NCBI RefSeq assembly: GCF_017591435.1
Contig: NC_059304.1
Coordinates: 25,791,826-25,855,825 of the forward strand
Direction of reading: 5' to 3'
DNA length: 64,000 nucleotides
DNA from: Portunus trituberculatus
Lineage: Eukaryota; Arthropoda; Malacostraca; Decapoda; Portunidae
The notes beneath the pieces are model-generated. The model saw nothing but the letters and a program-made list of their open reading frames with translations. It ran no database searches and was not told the DNA's origin. Below are positions 45,453 through 58,149 of the stretch, piece after piece (positions within the stretch are counted from its first letter, which is position 1; the number at the start of each line of letters is the position of its first letter). The position numbers and the translations under genes were made by a program.

Positions 45453-45744
45453 CCCGGTAGCTCAGTGGTTAGAGCGCTGGCTTCACAAGCCAGATGACCG
45501 GGGTTCGATTCCCCGACCGGGTGGAGATATTTGGGTGTGTCTCCTTTCACGTAGCCCTGTTCACCTAGCAGTGAGTAGGTACGGGATGTAAATCGAGGAG
45601 TTGTGACCTTGTTGTCCCGGTGTGTGGTGTGTGCCTGGTCTCAGACCTATCCCAAGATCGGAAATAATGAGCTCTGAGCTCGTTCCGTAGGGTAACGTCT
45701 AGCTGTCTCGTCAGAGACTGCAGCAGATCAAACAGTGAACAGTG

Positions 45745-45747
<3 letters not shown>
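45451..45747 (+). mobile_element. tRNA-derived SINE (family S2), copy 1
   Basis: The head (45452-45524) folds as a tRNA: GCTC/GAGC D-stem, CTGGC-TTCACAA-GCCAG anticodon arm (anticodon CAC, valine type), CGGGG-TTCGATT-CCCCG T-arm, and an imperfect acceptor stem with one extra base. The unrelated body (GAGATATTTGGGTGTGTCTC ... GAGACTGCAGCAGATCAAAC) follows and the copy ends CAGTGAACAGTGAA-(CA)n. The same body at 49974 and 55700 shows this is a SINE, not a single tRNA gene. Confidence 0.85.
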
Positions 45748-45795
<48 letters not shown>

Positions 45796-45826
45796 TGTGT
45801 CAATTATTATTATTAGTAGTAGTAGT

Positions 45827-45921
<95 letters not shown>

Positions 45922-45948
45922 AGGCCCTGTAAAATTACAACTAGGTGA

Positions 45949-46010
<62 letters not shown>
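45748..46010. repeat. (AC)n arrays with a LINE 3' scrap
   Basis: (AC)n at 45748-45792, an ATT/AGT-rich stretch at 45793-45830, (AC)n at 45831-45918, then CCCAGGCCCTGTAAAATTAC and AACTAGGTGAATAC (45919-45952, the last bases of a B2 LINE), and (AC)n to 46010. Confidence 0.9.
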
Positions 46011-46012
<2 letters not shown>

Positions 46013-46074
46013 AACTACCAGGCCTGACCCCCAGTGACCACACACCCACATGTTCCCAGGAAAAGTAAGGAAAA

Positions 46075-47117
46075 ATGGATACACCGGTAAGGAATAAATT
46101 ACCAAATTCAAAATATGTTGATGAGGCCCAGGGAGCAAAGCCGAAAGTGGCCAGTCAAAGCATGAGTCCAGCTTCAACAGGGGCAACATTGCAAGGTAGA
46201 TTGGTAATGTTGGAGAAGAGATTTGAGGAGCTAGTGAAGGAATTAAAAGTTCAGAGGAGTGAGGAGGAGCAGGATAGAGAATTCCAAGGCTTTGAAGGAA
46301 AGAGTTAAGAGACTGGAGGAAAATGAAAAACGATTGGTGGATGAGAATGCGCATTTGAAGGTGGAGGTTGAAAAATACAAGAGACGGTTGGAGGAGAAAA
46401 TGGAGAGAGTAGTAAAGGAGAAAGATGACTTTAAGGAAATGATTAGTGAGCAGAATGAAAGGCTTGAAAGGGAATGGGAACTAAAGAAAACACAATGGAC
46501 TGAGTCAAGGGAAGCAGAGATGGTTGGATTACAAGAAATAATTAAAGATCAGTTGAAGGAAGACAAAAAAGAAAGGTCCAAGGAACTGGTTAATGTAATG
46601 AAGAATAAGGAAACATTGATAAGGGAAATAGCAGAAAAGAAGAAGAGTGTGTTAATATTTGGGATGAAAGAACAAAATATAACATATAAGCCTAAGAGAA
46701 TTAAGGAAGAATTGAAAACGGTAAGAGATCTGTTCAAAAATCTAAATGATGATGAAAAAAGACCTACAAGAAGAAGTGGAAGAGATCCATAGACTGGGTC
46801 CGTACAAGGAGGGAGTGAACAGACTGATTAAAGTAGTACTGAAGTCACAACAATCTGCGGAGGATGTCCTATATAGAACATCAAAGTTAAGAGAGATAGA
46901 AGGTTGTAAAGAGGTGTTTGTGAGAAAGAATAGAAATGAGGAAGAGAGGAGAAGATATAAGGAATTGGTGGAAGAGGCGAGAAGGAAAAATGATGAGCAG
47001 TCTGAGGAAGAAAGAGAAAAGTTTTTTTGGAGAGTTATAGGAGAGAGAGTCAGAAAGTGGTATGTGGAAAGAAGGAATACGGAGGAACCCCTAGAGGGAG
47101 CAGTGGGTGGACCGTAA
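46075..47117 (+). pseudogene. LINE ORF1: coiled-coil and RRM-like RNA-binding protein
   Basis: Starts MDTPVRNKLPNSKYVDEAQ. Frames change near 46290 and 46760, otherwise open for about 345 residues. Residues roughly 45-210 are a long charged coiled-coil (LEKRFEELVKELKVQRSEEE; RLEENEKRLVDENAHLKVEV), suited to trimer formation. The C-terminal part (KKSVLIFGMKEQNI; EEVEEIHRLGPYKEGVNRLI; KVVLKSQQSAEDVLYRTSKL) follows the RRM plus C-terminal-domain order of L1-type ORF1 proteins, which coat LINE RNA. Ends at TAA 47115-47117. Functional assignment is by pattern only. Confidence 0.75.
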
Positions 47118-47119
47118 TG
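47115..47119 (+). promoter_or_regulatory. TAATG stop-start overlap between ORF1 and ORF2
   Basis: The ORF1 stop TAA shares its last base with the ORF2 ATG. The identical junction is at 10965-10969 in the other copy. In the silkworm LINE SART1 a UAAUG overlap supports translational coupling of ORF2, so the same mechanism is plausible here. Confidence 0.6.
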
Positions 47120-49912
47120 TATACTAATATAGATGGGATACTGTCAAGTAGATTGGAATTGCAAGACTATATGATAGTGGAGAAGCCTGATATAGTGTGT
47201 TTGACTGAGACAAAATTGCATGAAAAACAAAGATAAATTTGGATAATAAATATAATATATGGAGAAAGGATAGGAGAGTAAAGGTGGAGGAGGAGTTATG
47301 ATTATGACGAAGAAAGAAATAAATGTGGATAAGGTTTGGTATGGGAAGAACAACAGAAGTGATAAGCATAAGGATAAAAAGTGATGGAAAAGAATTAATA
47401 ATCATGGTGACCTATGTACCTCCTAAAACAAATTCTTGGACATTAAGGAATACGACAATATGATCAAGGATACTTTACAGAGTTTGGAAAGTGTATTATC
47501 TGGAAAAGAAAGGTGATACTAGTAGGAGATTTTAATTGTAAGGAGGTGGATTGGGAAAATCTAGTAAGTGGTGTTGGAGAAGAAGCATGGGAGAGAGATT
47601 TCTTAATCTAATGATGGAAAATATGATGGAACAGAGGGTGAAGGAAAATACTAGATATAGAGGAGATGATGAACCGCTAGACTGGATTTGGTGTTAACAA
47701 GAGAAGTGTACCTATGTGGAGATATACAATACAAGTGTCCTTTGGGAAAGAGTGATCATGTGGTTATGGAAATGCAGATAGCAACAACACAGCGAAGGAA
47801 GGACGAGACATACAGGAGTGGTAGATTGAATTATAGAAAGATGGACACAGAAAGTTTGAAAAATTATTTCAGAAAATTAGATTGGGAGATGTTACAAATC
47901 AGAGAAGTGCAAAAGAAATATGAGATTTTTATGAAATATTATAAAGAAGGAGTTATGAAATTTGTACCAAAGTATAAACCAAGAGAGGAAGGAAGAAAGG
48001 ATTGGTTTAATGCAACTTGTGTTAAGGCTAAGGAAAAGAGAGATGTGGCTTGGAAAAGATGGAAAAGAGCAGGAATATACTAAATAAGGAGAATTATAGA
48101 GTGGCAAGAAATGAGTATGTGAGGGTAAGGAGGAGGAAGAAAGAAAATTTGAAAAGATATTGTAGACAAGAGTAAGGAACATCCAAAATTGTTTTACAGG
48201 TTCATAAATGGTAAACTTAAAAGAGAGAGTCCATTGAAAGATTAAAAGGAGAGCAAGGGATAGTAGATGACCCTAAGAATATAGCGGAATTGCTAAATAA
48301 TAGGTTTCAGCAAGTATTTACTAAAGAAACAATGTTTGTAAAGCCACAGAATGTACAAGGAAATGTGCACATGGATGACATTAAGATACCTAAAAGGAGT
48401 TATATAAAATGTTGGAGGAACTTAAAGATGATAAAGCGATGGGACCAGATGAAGTTTCAGGAAAATTATTGAAGGAGTGTAGAGAAGAATTGATTGATCC
48501 ATTATATGATATTATAAGGTGCTCATTAGAAACAGGGAAGTACCAGTAGAGTGGAAGAGAGCTGAAGTGGTGCCCATTTATAAGGGAGGCAGTAAGGAAG
48601 AGCCTCTTAACTATAGACCTGTGTCTCTAACAAGTGTGGTCGGTAAGATTTGTGAGAGGGTGATAAAGAAATATTGGATACGGTTCCTGGAGGATCATAA
48701 GTTATTATCGGATCATCAATTTGGCTTCAGGAAAGGGAGGTCATGTGTAACAAATCTACTGAGCTTTTATTCAAGAGTGGTTGACAAAATACAGAGAGAG
48801 AGGATGGATGGACTGTGTATATTTGGATTTAAAGAAAGCTTTTGACAAGGTACCTCACGAGAGACTGTTATGGAAAGTAGAGATTTATGGAGGACTGAAA
48901 GGAAAAGTGTTAAAGTGGATGGAAAACTACTTGAGATGGAGGGAGATGAGAATGGTAATAAGGGATGCAAAGTCGGACTGGTTGGTGGTGGAGAGTGGAG
49001 TCCCACAAGGCTCAGTGCTGGCACCAATACTTTTCCTGGTATATATAATGACATGCCAGAGGAGTAAACAGTTATATTAATTTGTTTATGGATGATGCGA
49101 AGTTGTGTAGGTGTGTGAAGAGTGAAGAAGATTGTGAAATTTTACAGGCAGACCTGGATAAGATTTGGGAGTGGAGCAAGAGGTGGCAAATGGAATTTAA
49201 TCTGAGCAAAAGTCATGTGATGGAGATGGGAAGAGTGGAAGACGGCCAAGAGGGTCATATAAGATGGGTGAAGAAGTAGTGTTGAAAAAGGTGGAAAAGG
49301 AAAAGGATTTGGGAGTGATAATACAAGACCATGGGCAGTTTGAGGCTCATATTGATAAGATGTTTGGAGAAACATATAATTTGATAAAAATATTGGATTA
49401 GCCTTCCATTATATGGATAAAGATATGATGAAGAAATTAATTAGTATGGTAATTAGACCAAGATTGGAATATGCTGGAGTGGTTTGGTCCCCTTATAAAA
49501 AGAAGCATATAAGGAAGTTGGAGAGATTGCAGAGAATGGCAACAAAAATGGTTCCGGAATTGGCAGAAATGACCTATGAGGAGAGATTAAAAGAAATGAA
49601 TTTGCCTACCTTGGAACAAAGAAGAGAAAGAGGAGATTTAATACAGGTTTATAAACTGTTGAATGGACTGGATGAAGTGGATAATGAGCAAATGATGTTG
49701 AGAGAGGAAAACTTAAATAGAACTACAAGATCGCATAGTAAAAAGATAGCCAAGGAATATGCTTGAAGGATGTGAAAAAATATAGTTTCCCACAAAGATG
49801 TGTGGAGGTGTGGAATGGTTTGAGTGAGGAGGTGGTGTCAGCAAGGAGTGTGCATAGTTTTAAAGGAAAGTTGGATGTGTGTAGATATGGAGACGGGGCC
49901 ACACGAGTATGA
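47117..49912 (+). pseudogene. LINE ORF2: endonuclease-reverse transcriptase
   Basis: About 930 residues if frames are followed through frameshifts (near 47232, 47430, 47600, 47680, 48075, 48390, 48540, 48790, 49060, 49240, 49390, 49745). Endonuclease: LTETKL, VGDFNCKEVDWE (47523-47560), GKSDHVVMEM (47745-47775). RT: VPIYKGGSKEEPLNYRPVSL, FGFRKGRSCVTNLL, LDLKKAFDKVPH (48824-48859), SGVPQGSVLAP (48996-49028), LFMDDAKLC (49083-49109; Met replaces the usual Ala of FADD). C-terminus RPRLEYAGVVWSPYKKKH, LPTLEQRRERGDLIQVYK, ending GDGATRV and TGA. Nicks target DNA and copies LINE RNA in the nucleus; this copy is inactive. Confidence 0.85.
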
Positions 49913-49973
49913 TACCCAGGCCCTGTAAAATTACAACTAGGTGAATACAACTAGGTGAATACACACACACACA

Positions 49974-50264
49974 CGCCCGGTAGCTCAGTGGTTAGAGCGA
50001 TGGCTTCACAAGCCAGATGACCAGGGTTCGATTCCCCGGCCGGGTGGAGATATTTGGGTGTGTCTCCTTTCACGTGTAGCCCTTGTTCACCTAACAGTGA
50101 GTAGGTACGGGATGTAAATCGAGGAGTTGTGACCTTGTTGTCTCGGTGTGTGGTGTGTGCCTGGTCTCATACCTATCCCAAGATCGGAAATAATGAGCTC
50201 TGAGCTTGTTCCGTAGGGTAACGTCTGGTTGTCTCGTCAGAGACTGCAGCAGATCAAACAGTGA

Positions 50265-50268
<4 letters not shown>
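49974..50268 (+). mobile_element. tRNA-derived SINE (family S2), copy 2
   Basis: Begins GCCCGGTAGCTCAGTGGTTA inside the (AC)n tail of the LINE at 49953. Same valine-type head (TTCACAA anticodon loop) and body as copy 1. Ends CAAACAGTGAATTACAC-(AC)n at about 50268. Confidence 0.85.
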
Positions 50269-50332
<64 letters not shown>

Positions 50333-50494
50333 TATAGTTTCCCACAAAGATGTGTTGAGACTTGGAACAGTTTCAGTGAAGAAGTAGTGTCAGCAATAAG
50401 TCTGCATATTTTTAAAGAAAAATTGGATAAGTGTAGATATGGAGATGGGGCCACACGAGCATAAAGCCCAGGCCCTGTAAAACTACAACTAGGT

Positions 50495-50536
<42 letters not shown>
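50269..50536 (+). mobile_element. (AC)n, LINE B1 3' end, (AC)n
   Basis: (AC)n at 50269-50331, then 50332-50497 encoding YSFPQRCVETWNSFSEEVVS to GDGATRA stop and the 3' UTR (GCCCAGGCCCTGTAAAACTA, CAACTAGGTAAAC), then (AC)n to 50536. A 165-bp 5'-truncated LINE bounded by AC arrays. Confidence 0.85.
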
Positions 50537-50538
<2 letters not shown>

Positions 50539-50539
50539 C

Positions 50540-52201
50540 ATGTCAAAGTTGCAACAAGGATAAGTTTTCCAAAGATTATGTAAGATGTCTCAACCTGTTT
50601 CTGGGTATAGATTCTTTAGGAGAAATAGTGTGCTTGTGGTGCTGTGTCTGCAGTGATGTGTCATGAGATATGTTAAGTGTTTGTTGGGTGCTAGCCCATA
50701 TATGAGCAGGGATTATATGTTTTGGCTAGTACAGTAGTAACCATGGGTGCTGAGAGGATGGGAGTGTGACAGAAGTCCAAAACTTCCAGAAATTGCTCAT
50801 CAGAGTTACAGTTAATGTTGAGATTTCACAGTTGTTATTTATGTTGATTTTGTACATAAATAGGGTTTTCCATGTTTTCAACATTCTTCTTTTGTAATGC
50901 TGAAAACTTGCTGCTCAGTGGCTGTCTATTAGGTATTATTGTGCTGAGTCAGCTTGGTTTAGGGAATATCACACCAGTTTATATTAGTTATTAGGACAGC
51001 AGCATTTTGCTCCCTCACAAATATACAATATTATAACACACTTAACCATTGCATAATTAGTAATTTTGGATACATGGAAGCATACAAATGTGTGGTCTCC
51101 AGATATCTCTTAGAGACTACAAGTAGCCTGAAAGAGGTATAAAGATCTTGGGGAGTGTATCCCTGGGACATACTAGCTGTAGACAAGACTGTAATTTATT
51201 TTTTACAAAGATACCCATATCTACTAAAAAAAAAATAACACTTAAATTCAAGAATTTTTATTCTTATGATACAAAATCTTGTGCCAATAACATGACCTGA
51301 TTAAATATTTTAATATATTTCACAGAAACTGTTGTGCATTGCTTGTTGACTATTGTAGTTCTAACAGGTGAGATATGAGCCTTATGGCTAGCAGCATATA
51401 GGGTAAACTGCATTTAACATTACTTTGTCTTCCATTGCTGAGAGAATTATGGCAGAAGTCAGCAATTTTGCTGAAAAGATGCTAAAATATTTTTTTATAT
51501 AAAAGTAAATGAGATGTGATTTTTCCAATCAGTACAGGACTCTTGTCCTCTCAATCTGTATGAGTCAGTGTTTTATAGCATTTGTTAAAAAAAATAATAA
51601 AAATTTTAAAATTTATTAGTCATAATTTGAATTTAATTTAATGAAGAATGCTTGTAGTGATTGAAAGTAATCAGAATGCATATGGCTAAATAAGTTTGCT
51701 AGGTTATAACATCCAACATTATCATGGTTCTGTGTAATTCTGAATATGGAAGTTTTTATCTCAATTTGAGATGAACTGTGGTTAATAGTGTTCTTGTTAA
51801 AATGGACAAAAACTGAAGATGTGGACACTGCAACCTCAATTTATTAATGTTCTATATGACTTTTCCAAAATTTATGGGTGCAGAATTTGCATTAAAACTA
51901 TTTTAACTCACAGAATAATAAATGGTAACATGACCTTTAGATTCTCCTCTTAATTTTTCACGAATTTTTTACCATTATGATAAAGCTTTAAATTTTATTT
52001 AGTTTTGAAAACCGCAGTATGATTCTACTTACCCTCCACAATTAAGTAAGGTAGGTTCCAGGTTGCACAGGCTGTAACATGTATACAAGTCTGTGGCAGA
52101 AATATAGTTGTATTCATCTGTGAATGAACTAGATGTTAAGTCCAGTTAGATTTTGTTATTTGGGGATTTTCTCTGTCTGGGAAAGAAACATGCTCCTCAA
52201 A

Positions 52202-52284
<83 letters not shown>

Positions 52285-53699
52285 TCTTCCCTCACAATAC
52301 TGTACACATGTAGTTCTGTTTGGTTACTATTCAAGACAGATGGTTTACAGACAATATTGTTGTAATCAATTCCCATAATGTAGCTTTTCTTTAATGCCAC
52401 TTTTGCATGCATCAAAAGAGTCAGATAATATTATACAGCACTTCCACATATCTAGAACCATTCACATAGTAATTTATTTAGTCCACAAGAGAAAGTGCAC
52501 CATCCCATCTCTCTATGGATTTTTTTTCCTCTTTTTAATCCTAAATTTTAACAGTGAATCCTCTGCTTTGAAATATATATATTGCTTATTTCAGTGTCTG
52601 AATGCAACTTCACAAAACCATAAAATGTTTTCATACCTTTTCCTTAGGTAGAGCATTATTTATTATTACTAATGATAACAATAATAATAATAATAATGAT
52701 AATAATATTATTATTATTATTATTAATACTATTATTATTATTATAATTATCATTATTATTATTGTTATTATTATTACTATTACTAATATTATTATTATTA
52801 TTTATATTTATTTATTTTTTATTTACTTAATAATTAATTTACTTATTTATTTATGCTAAAACGATAATTTGTTGTGTGAGGTAGTGAACAGTGAACAGTG
52901 GTTTCTTTGCTATAACAGAGATCAGCAAGTTCATACGCCTCACAAATGTAAATGCTTCTTGTCCACTAAAAAAAAATCATAATTTTGTAACTGTCACTCA
53001 ATTGTATTCAAGACATTTTATTTTTAGGTAGATCTTAAAGATTTTACTACCTGTTGTTTTTAGTGTAATTATAATATTTCATGTGCTTGCTCACATAATC
53101 TTTACACTTTTCTAATAAACATCTATCTAATATGCTAATGCCTTCATGTCAAATCCAGTTTTGGACAGCATATGAATATTTGTGAAAGAGAGACTGGACA
53201 CTTCACTTAATTAAGATCTGATGAAAAATGCTGTGCAGTATCAAGATATGTTTGTCATTAAGTGTGGATCACACATTAAATCTAGCTGGTAATATGTTTT
53301 CTTTAAAAAAAAGAGTTATCATAGCTTTATCTTGCTAACTTTCATTAACGTTTTAAGAAGGAAATTATTTACGTGTGCTATCTTCATCATTAGAGCTGCC
53401 TGACTTCATTGTGGAGGGGATTTATTTTTATGTCAAAATTTTTATGCATTTTTTTATTCTTTAGTCAATCAGCAGTAATTAAGAGAGTTCATACTTTCCC
53501 TTTTGAAATACTTCTTAGATGAATAAATAAATCAAAATCTTCCTCAGCTATTTAGTGATACTCTCAAAACTTTGCTTCTAAATCAGTTATCACTGTGTTA
53601 TATAATGTTACATGTTTCACAACATTAAATGAATAATTGTACAGTATATTTATTTATTTATTACATTTGAGGGAGAAAACATATCTATATTTGCAGTAC

Positions 53700-53780
<81 letters not shown>

Positions 53781-54699
53781 CATGTATGTATAAACCTTAT
53801 AATATAAACAATAACTTTTTAAGTCATAATTCACTTATATTTGTAATCATCTTATAGCTATTATTGTCTTAGCTAAGTTTTCTAAATGAATTGATAGGTG
53901 TCTGATGTCATAGAAAACTACAAATAGATTTAACTTGCCTGACTAATTTTTTTCAGTGTTTGTTTAGTAGAGACAAATACCGATAGTCCACACCAGAACA
54001 CCTGATATAGCTTGGATCTAAAATTGAGAACCATGTTCTGCATAGTGTACAGATCTTGAGTATTGGTGCTGTTGAAATCAGAAACACAATTGTCAAATAT
54101 TTACACTACATTTAGTGTGGTTTTCTTTGAAAGAATGTCCAGCCCAGTCAGAAATACTTTCTTTTATGATCCTAGACTCAGAAAACATTAATTTTATTGA
54201 TGAAAATGTTAAAATGTTATTCATAAACTGTTTCACTTCAGATGATTGACTGGGCACATGTACAGCTTTCTCTGTATGCATCAGGAGAGTGGCAGCATTG
54301 GCAAATGCAATACATGATTGTGTGCTCATATTAAGTTAGTGGCCTCTCACTACTTGTGGAGAATCACACTTGCATCTGTAAATTTAATGTTCATTTTGTA
54401 CTGATTAGATATTTTGAGAATGATTTTTACAACTTTTTTTTTTTTTTTTTTTTTTTAAGTGAGATGAAAATTGGAGGAATAATCCAGTGTGGATATGTGG
54501 GTGGAAGACAGGCATTGTAAACTTTTAGTGGCCAGATATTTTTGTATAAAGAGCACGGAACTTTCTAAAGTAATAAAAATTTTGTAAGTCTTAAAGTTAT
54601 TTGCAACTTTAAGAGGAGTGTAGTAGTTTTATAGAAAACTTGGGTAAATCAGTTTTCTCTTGGACATGAATTATTATTAATAATGCAATACTAAATCAT

Positions 54700-54794
<95 letters not shown>

Positions 54795-54872
54795 GCAATA
54801 ATACCAGTAGTCAGTTTTGTTAGTCATGTGAATGGAGTAAAACATTCATTAAAATTAAATTTACCTTATGCA

Positions 54873-54938
<66 letters not shown>

Positions 54939-55699
54939 CATTACATCCTGTTCTAAGTTGATGGAATTTTTAAATAATCATGTCTTGGCTTTTACAAACT
55001 GGTCTGTTTCATCTCAGAGATGGAACATTTTCTTGGTTGGCAGTAGATCTTCACCATTTTGCAAGTAGAATTTTAGTACGATATCCACTATGTATATGTA
55101 TATATGTATATGTATGGATGAGAACTGTCCACAAAGTTGAACAAATGTAGACACACACACACACCAACACAATGTACATGCCTGTGCATTTTCATAAACA
55201 AATACTGGACAGACCATTTCCCTCCTGCTGTAGCAATACACTGTCACCTTCAAGGTTGTTGTTGTTATTGTTACTCATGCCGTAGCTGCTGCTGCTATGT
55301 CAGAATAAATAAAACTATTTTTATTATTCACTGTTTTCTTTGAACACCTGTCACTTCATCTTCATATGCTCTTCTCAAGTCACCGTTTCCACAGCGTGCA
55401 CTCCTGGCTGTTTTGCACTATTCTATGTCCAGGCCCATAGACTGGTGTACCCTGGAGAGTTCTTTAAACCTCTCCACATCTATAAATACAGTTCTCTGTG
55501 GGTCTTGCAAGTAACACAAGATACCCATATTTCACAATTATTTCATCTCACTATGTTTAATTATCACCTATATTAACTCCCTCCAACTGACACTCTCATC
55601 CTCTATGGTATCCTGAAATCATACACCATTACTTTTCTATCAAACACCATCACTGTACTCTCCCCAACATTCACTTGTGCCTTCCACCATGTGTACATA
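50540..55699. other. Unassigned AT-rich DNA with microsatellites
   Basis: About 5 kb with no recognised gene. Simple repeats: (CT)n 52204-52279, ATT/AAT-rich 52677-52850, (TTA)n 53699-53777, T run 54432-54456, (TA)n 54704-54790, (TTA)n 54872-54935. Short ORFs lack family motifs. Confidence 0.6.
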
Positions 55700-55992
55700 C
55701 CACGTAATGTGGTGGTAGTGCATTTGGCTCACAAATTAGAGGGCCCATGTTCAAGTCCCAGATGCAGCAAGGCAAATGGCTGAGTCTCTTAATGTGTGTG
55801 CGTAGTCCCTGTTTACCTTGCAGCAAGTAAGTATGGGATGTAACTCATGGGGTTGTGGCCTCACTATCTCAGTGTGTGGTGTGGTCTCAGTCCTACCTAA
55901 AGATCAGTCACTACAAGCTCTGAGCTCTTTCAATAGGGGAACAGCTGGCTGGGTGACCAGGAGATGACCTAAGTGAACACACGCATGCACAC
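55700..55992 (+). mobile_element. tRNA-derived SINE (family S2), diverged copy 3
   Basis: The head is degenerate (GGTGGTAGTGCATTTGGCTC; GTTCAAGTCCC) but the body matches: GTATGGGATGTAACTCATGG, TCAGTGTGTGGTGTGGTCTC, CTACAAGCTCTGAGCTCTTT. Ends GTGAACACACGCATGCACAC, followed at once by a LINE fragment. Confidence 0.7.
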
Positions 55993-56623
55993 AATGGAAG
56001 AAAACAATCAACCGGTAAGCGATATTGATAGAATTTTCAGAGACATATAATTTGCTAAGGAATATTGGAGTAGCATTTCACTATATGGACAAGGAAATGA
56101 TGAAGAAATTGATAAGTACTAAAATAAGACCTAGATTGGAATATGCAGGAGTTGTGTGGACTCCCCATAAAAAGAAACACATAAGAAAATTAGAGAGACT
56201 ACAAAAAATGGCTACAAGAATGGTTCCAGAATTTAAAGGGATGACATATGAGGAGAGACTAAAGGCTATGGATCTACCAACCTTGGAGCAGAGAAGAGAG
56301 AGAGGGGATCTGATACAAGTTTATAAATTGATTAACGGAATGGATCAAGTGGATAATGAGAAACTGATCCTGAGAGAAGAATATGACTTTAGAAGCACAA
56401 GATTGCATAGTAAGAAACTAAGGAAGGGACAATGTCTGAGAGATGATAAAAAAATTTAGTTTCCCGCAAAGATGTGTTGAGACTTGGAACAGTTTGAGTG
56501 AGGAAGTGGTGTCAGCAAAAGAGTGTACATAGTTTTAAAGAAAAATTGGATATGTGTAGATATGTAAACGGGACCACACGAGCATAAAGCCCAGGCCCTG
56601 TAAAACTACAACTAGGTAAATAC
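55993..56623 (+). mobile_element. (AC)-tailed LINE (subfamily B1), C-terminal fragment
   Basis: Starts MEENNQPVSDIDRIF, then LLRNIGVAFHYMDKEMMKKL, RPRLEYAGVVWTPHKKKHIR and MTYEERLKAMDLPTLEQRRE. Almost identical to 42907-43540; frameshifts near 56045 and 56455. Ends CAACTAGGTAAATACACACA. Confidence 0.85.
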
Positions 56624-56991
56624 ACACACAATCAAAACAGGAATTGAAAAAAAGGAAAATCATAGTTACATATGTGCCACCTAAGACAAATACATGGGGA
56701 ACTGAGGAACATAAGGATATGCAGAGAGGTGATGAAGTGCTTAGATAATATGATAAGAAGAGATGGAAGAATACTATTAGCAGGAGACTAACTGTAAAAG
56801 AATAAATAGGAGAGAGATGGAAGTAATGGGTATTGCTAGACAATGGAGCAAAGAGATGTTACAGTTGACTATGGTAAATGCAATGGATCAGTGGGTGGAA
56901 GAGTCAACAAGGTACAAGGGGGAGAAGAAGAACCATTGTTGCTTGACCTAATATTCACAAAGAAGCCAGAGACCCCTCCCAGGATACAATA

Positions 56992-58149
56992 CAGTAATAC
57001 TCCGCTTAACGAACGTTCGTTTAACGAATTTCCAGTTTAACGTACAATATAAAGTTAGACCAAAAATCCGCATAACGTACAATCACATCCGTTTTAGCAA
57101 ATTTTCTGGATTTGAATTTGCCGGGTGAGGGACCGAACGGGGTAGTTTCGTTGTAATTGGCTGGCTCCTGCAGCTTGATCCAAGATTCTTTAACGTCAGA
57201 GCAACCTCTTGCAGCGAAATGGTATCCATGAACACTTGGAGGGACGGTGACAAGGTTGCTTTCAGGTTGCTCTGAGGGTGCTGGGAACACCACCTCTGGA
57301 GGTGGTGTTACTGTCTTATATAAGCATTTATGTTCACAAAACATTTCTATTAGCTTTTTACAAACCTTTAAGAAAGGATAGTTTTGTAATGCATAAAGTG
57401 AAATCTTACATGGAATACCAAAAAATAAAGCAGAGATGAGATGAGCCACAGACAAAGCAGGAGACTCGAGGCCACTCGGCCGCGAGTCTCCTGCTGTGTT
57501 ACTTTCATCATGATGTTTATGTTTTCACTCCTCTCTTGCCTGCTATAATGGATATCATATCTTAGTATTCATATACGCTCATGCCATGAGGATAACCTTG
57601 ACTCCGTGGCAGTGAGTGATAGTGAATTACTAATGAAATACCACGGTATTTCATTAATAAATTCACTGTCACTCAGTGCCATGGAGTCGAGGTTATCCTC
57701 ATGGCATGAGCGTATATGAATACTAAGATATGATATCCATAATAGCAGGCAAGAGAGGAGTGGAAACAAATATCATGGGGAAAGACAACACACAGGCTAA
57801 AAGGGTCACAAGAAGAAGAAGCGGCTGAGTGGCGAGTCTCCGCGCCTGTGGCTCATTTCATCTCTGCTTTATTTTTTTGGTATTCCATGTAAGATTTCAC
57901 CTTATGCATTACAAAACAATCCTTTCTTGAGGCAAGGTTTGTAAAAAGTTAATAGAAATGTTGTTTTGTGAACATAAATGCATATATAAGACAGTAACAC
58001 CACCTCCAGAGGTGGTGTTCCCAGCAACCTGGTGGTTGGTAAAAAGCTAATAGAAATGTTGTTTTGTGAATATAAATGCGAGAATGTGAGAGAATTTGTA
58101 CGTAGCTCCTCTAACTTCCAATGACTCATATGACATCATACAAGTAGTG
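56992..58149. mobile_element. Tigger-like element Y with inverted duplication
   Basis: The left terminus CAGTAATACTCCGCTTAACG follows TA at 56990-56991 in the LINE. The body carries Y sequence (about 57180-57420) and then a long palindrome centred at 57643-57644. No matching right terminus is visible; the right boundary is approximate. Confidence 0.55.
57279..58025. repeat. Approximately 370-bp-arm palindrome with 2-bp spacer
   Basis: The left arm 57279-57642 and right arm 57645-58025 are near-perfect reverse complements, running outward from GAAATACC-AC-GGTATTTC at 57635-57652 to GCTGGGAACACCACCTC and its complement. The main disruption is in the middle of each arm (about 57465-57510 and 57775-57840). 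Confidence 0.85.

Larger units (their letters stand above)
46011..49953 (+). mobile_element. Full-length (AC)-tailed CR1/L2-type LINE (subfamily B2), copy 2
   Basis: About 3.94 kb from GTAACTACCAGGCCTGACCC (46011, directly after (AC)n) to two tandem copies of CAACTAGGTGAATA (49923-49952), then (AC)n. The layout is a 64-bp leader, ORF1 (46075), overlapping TAATG, ORF2 (47117-49912) with endonuclease and RT, and a short 3' UTR. Scattered one-base indels break both ORFs, but all catalytic residues except one are recognisable. Best reference copy in this window. Confidence 0.9.

Noticed and set aside
45452..45524. Stand-alone tRNA-Val(CAC) gene
   Set aside because: The cloverleaf is good but has an extra base before the 3' acceptor strand and is fused to a body found at three places, so it is the head of a SINE.
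45831..46010. CRISPR-like or satellite array from repeated AC blocks
   Set aside because: Only simple AC microsatellite with a LINE scrap; no unique spacers of constant length.
50540..55699. Host coding exons in the quiet 5-kb region
   Set aside because: No open frame shows a known domain or a convincing splice-bounded coding bias; short ORFs look random for AT-rich DNA.
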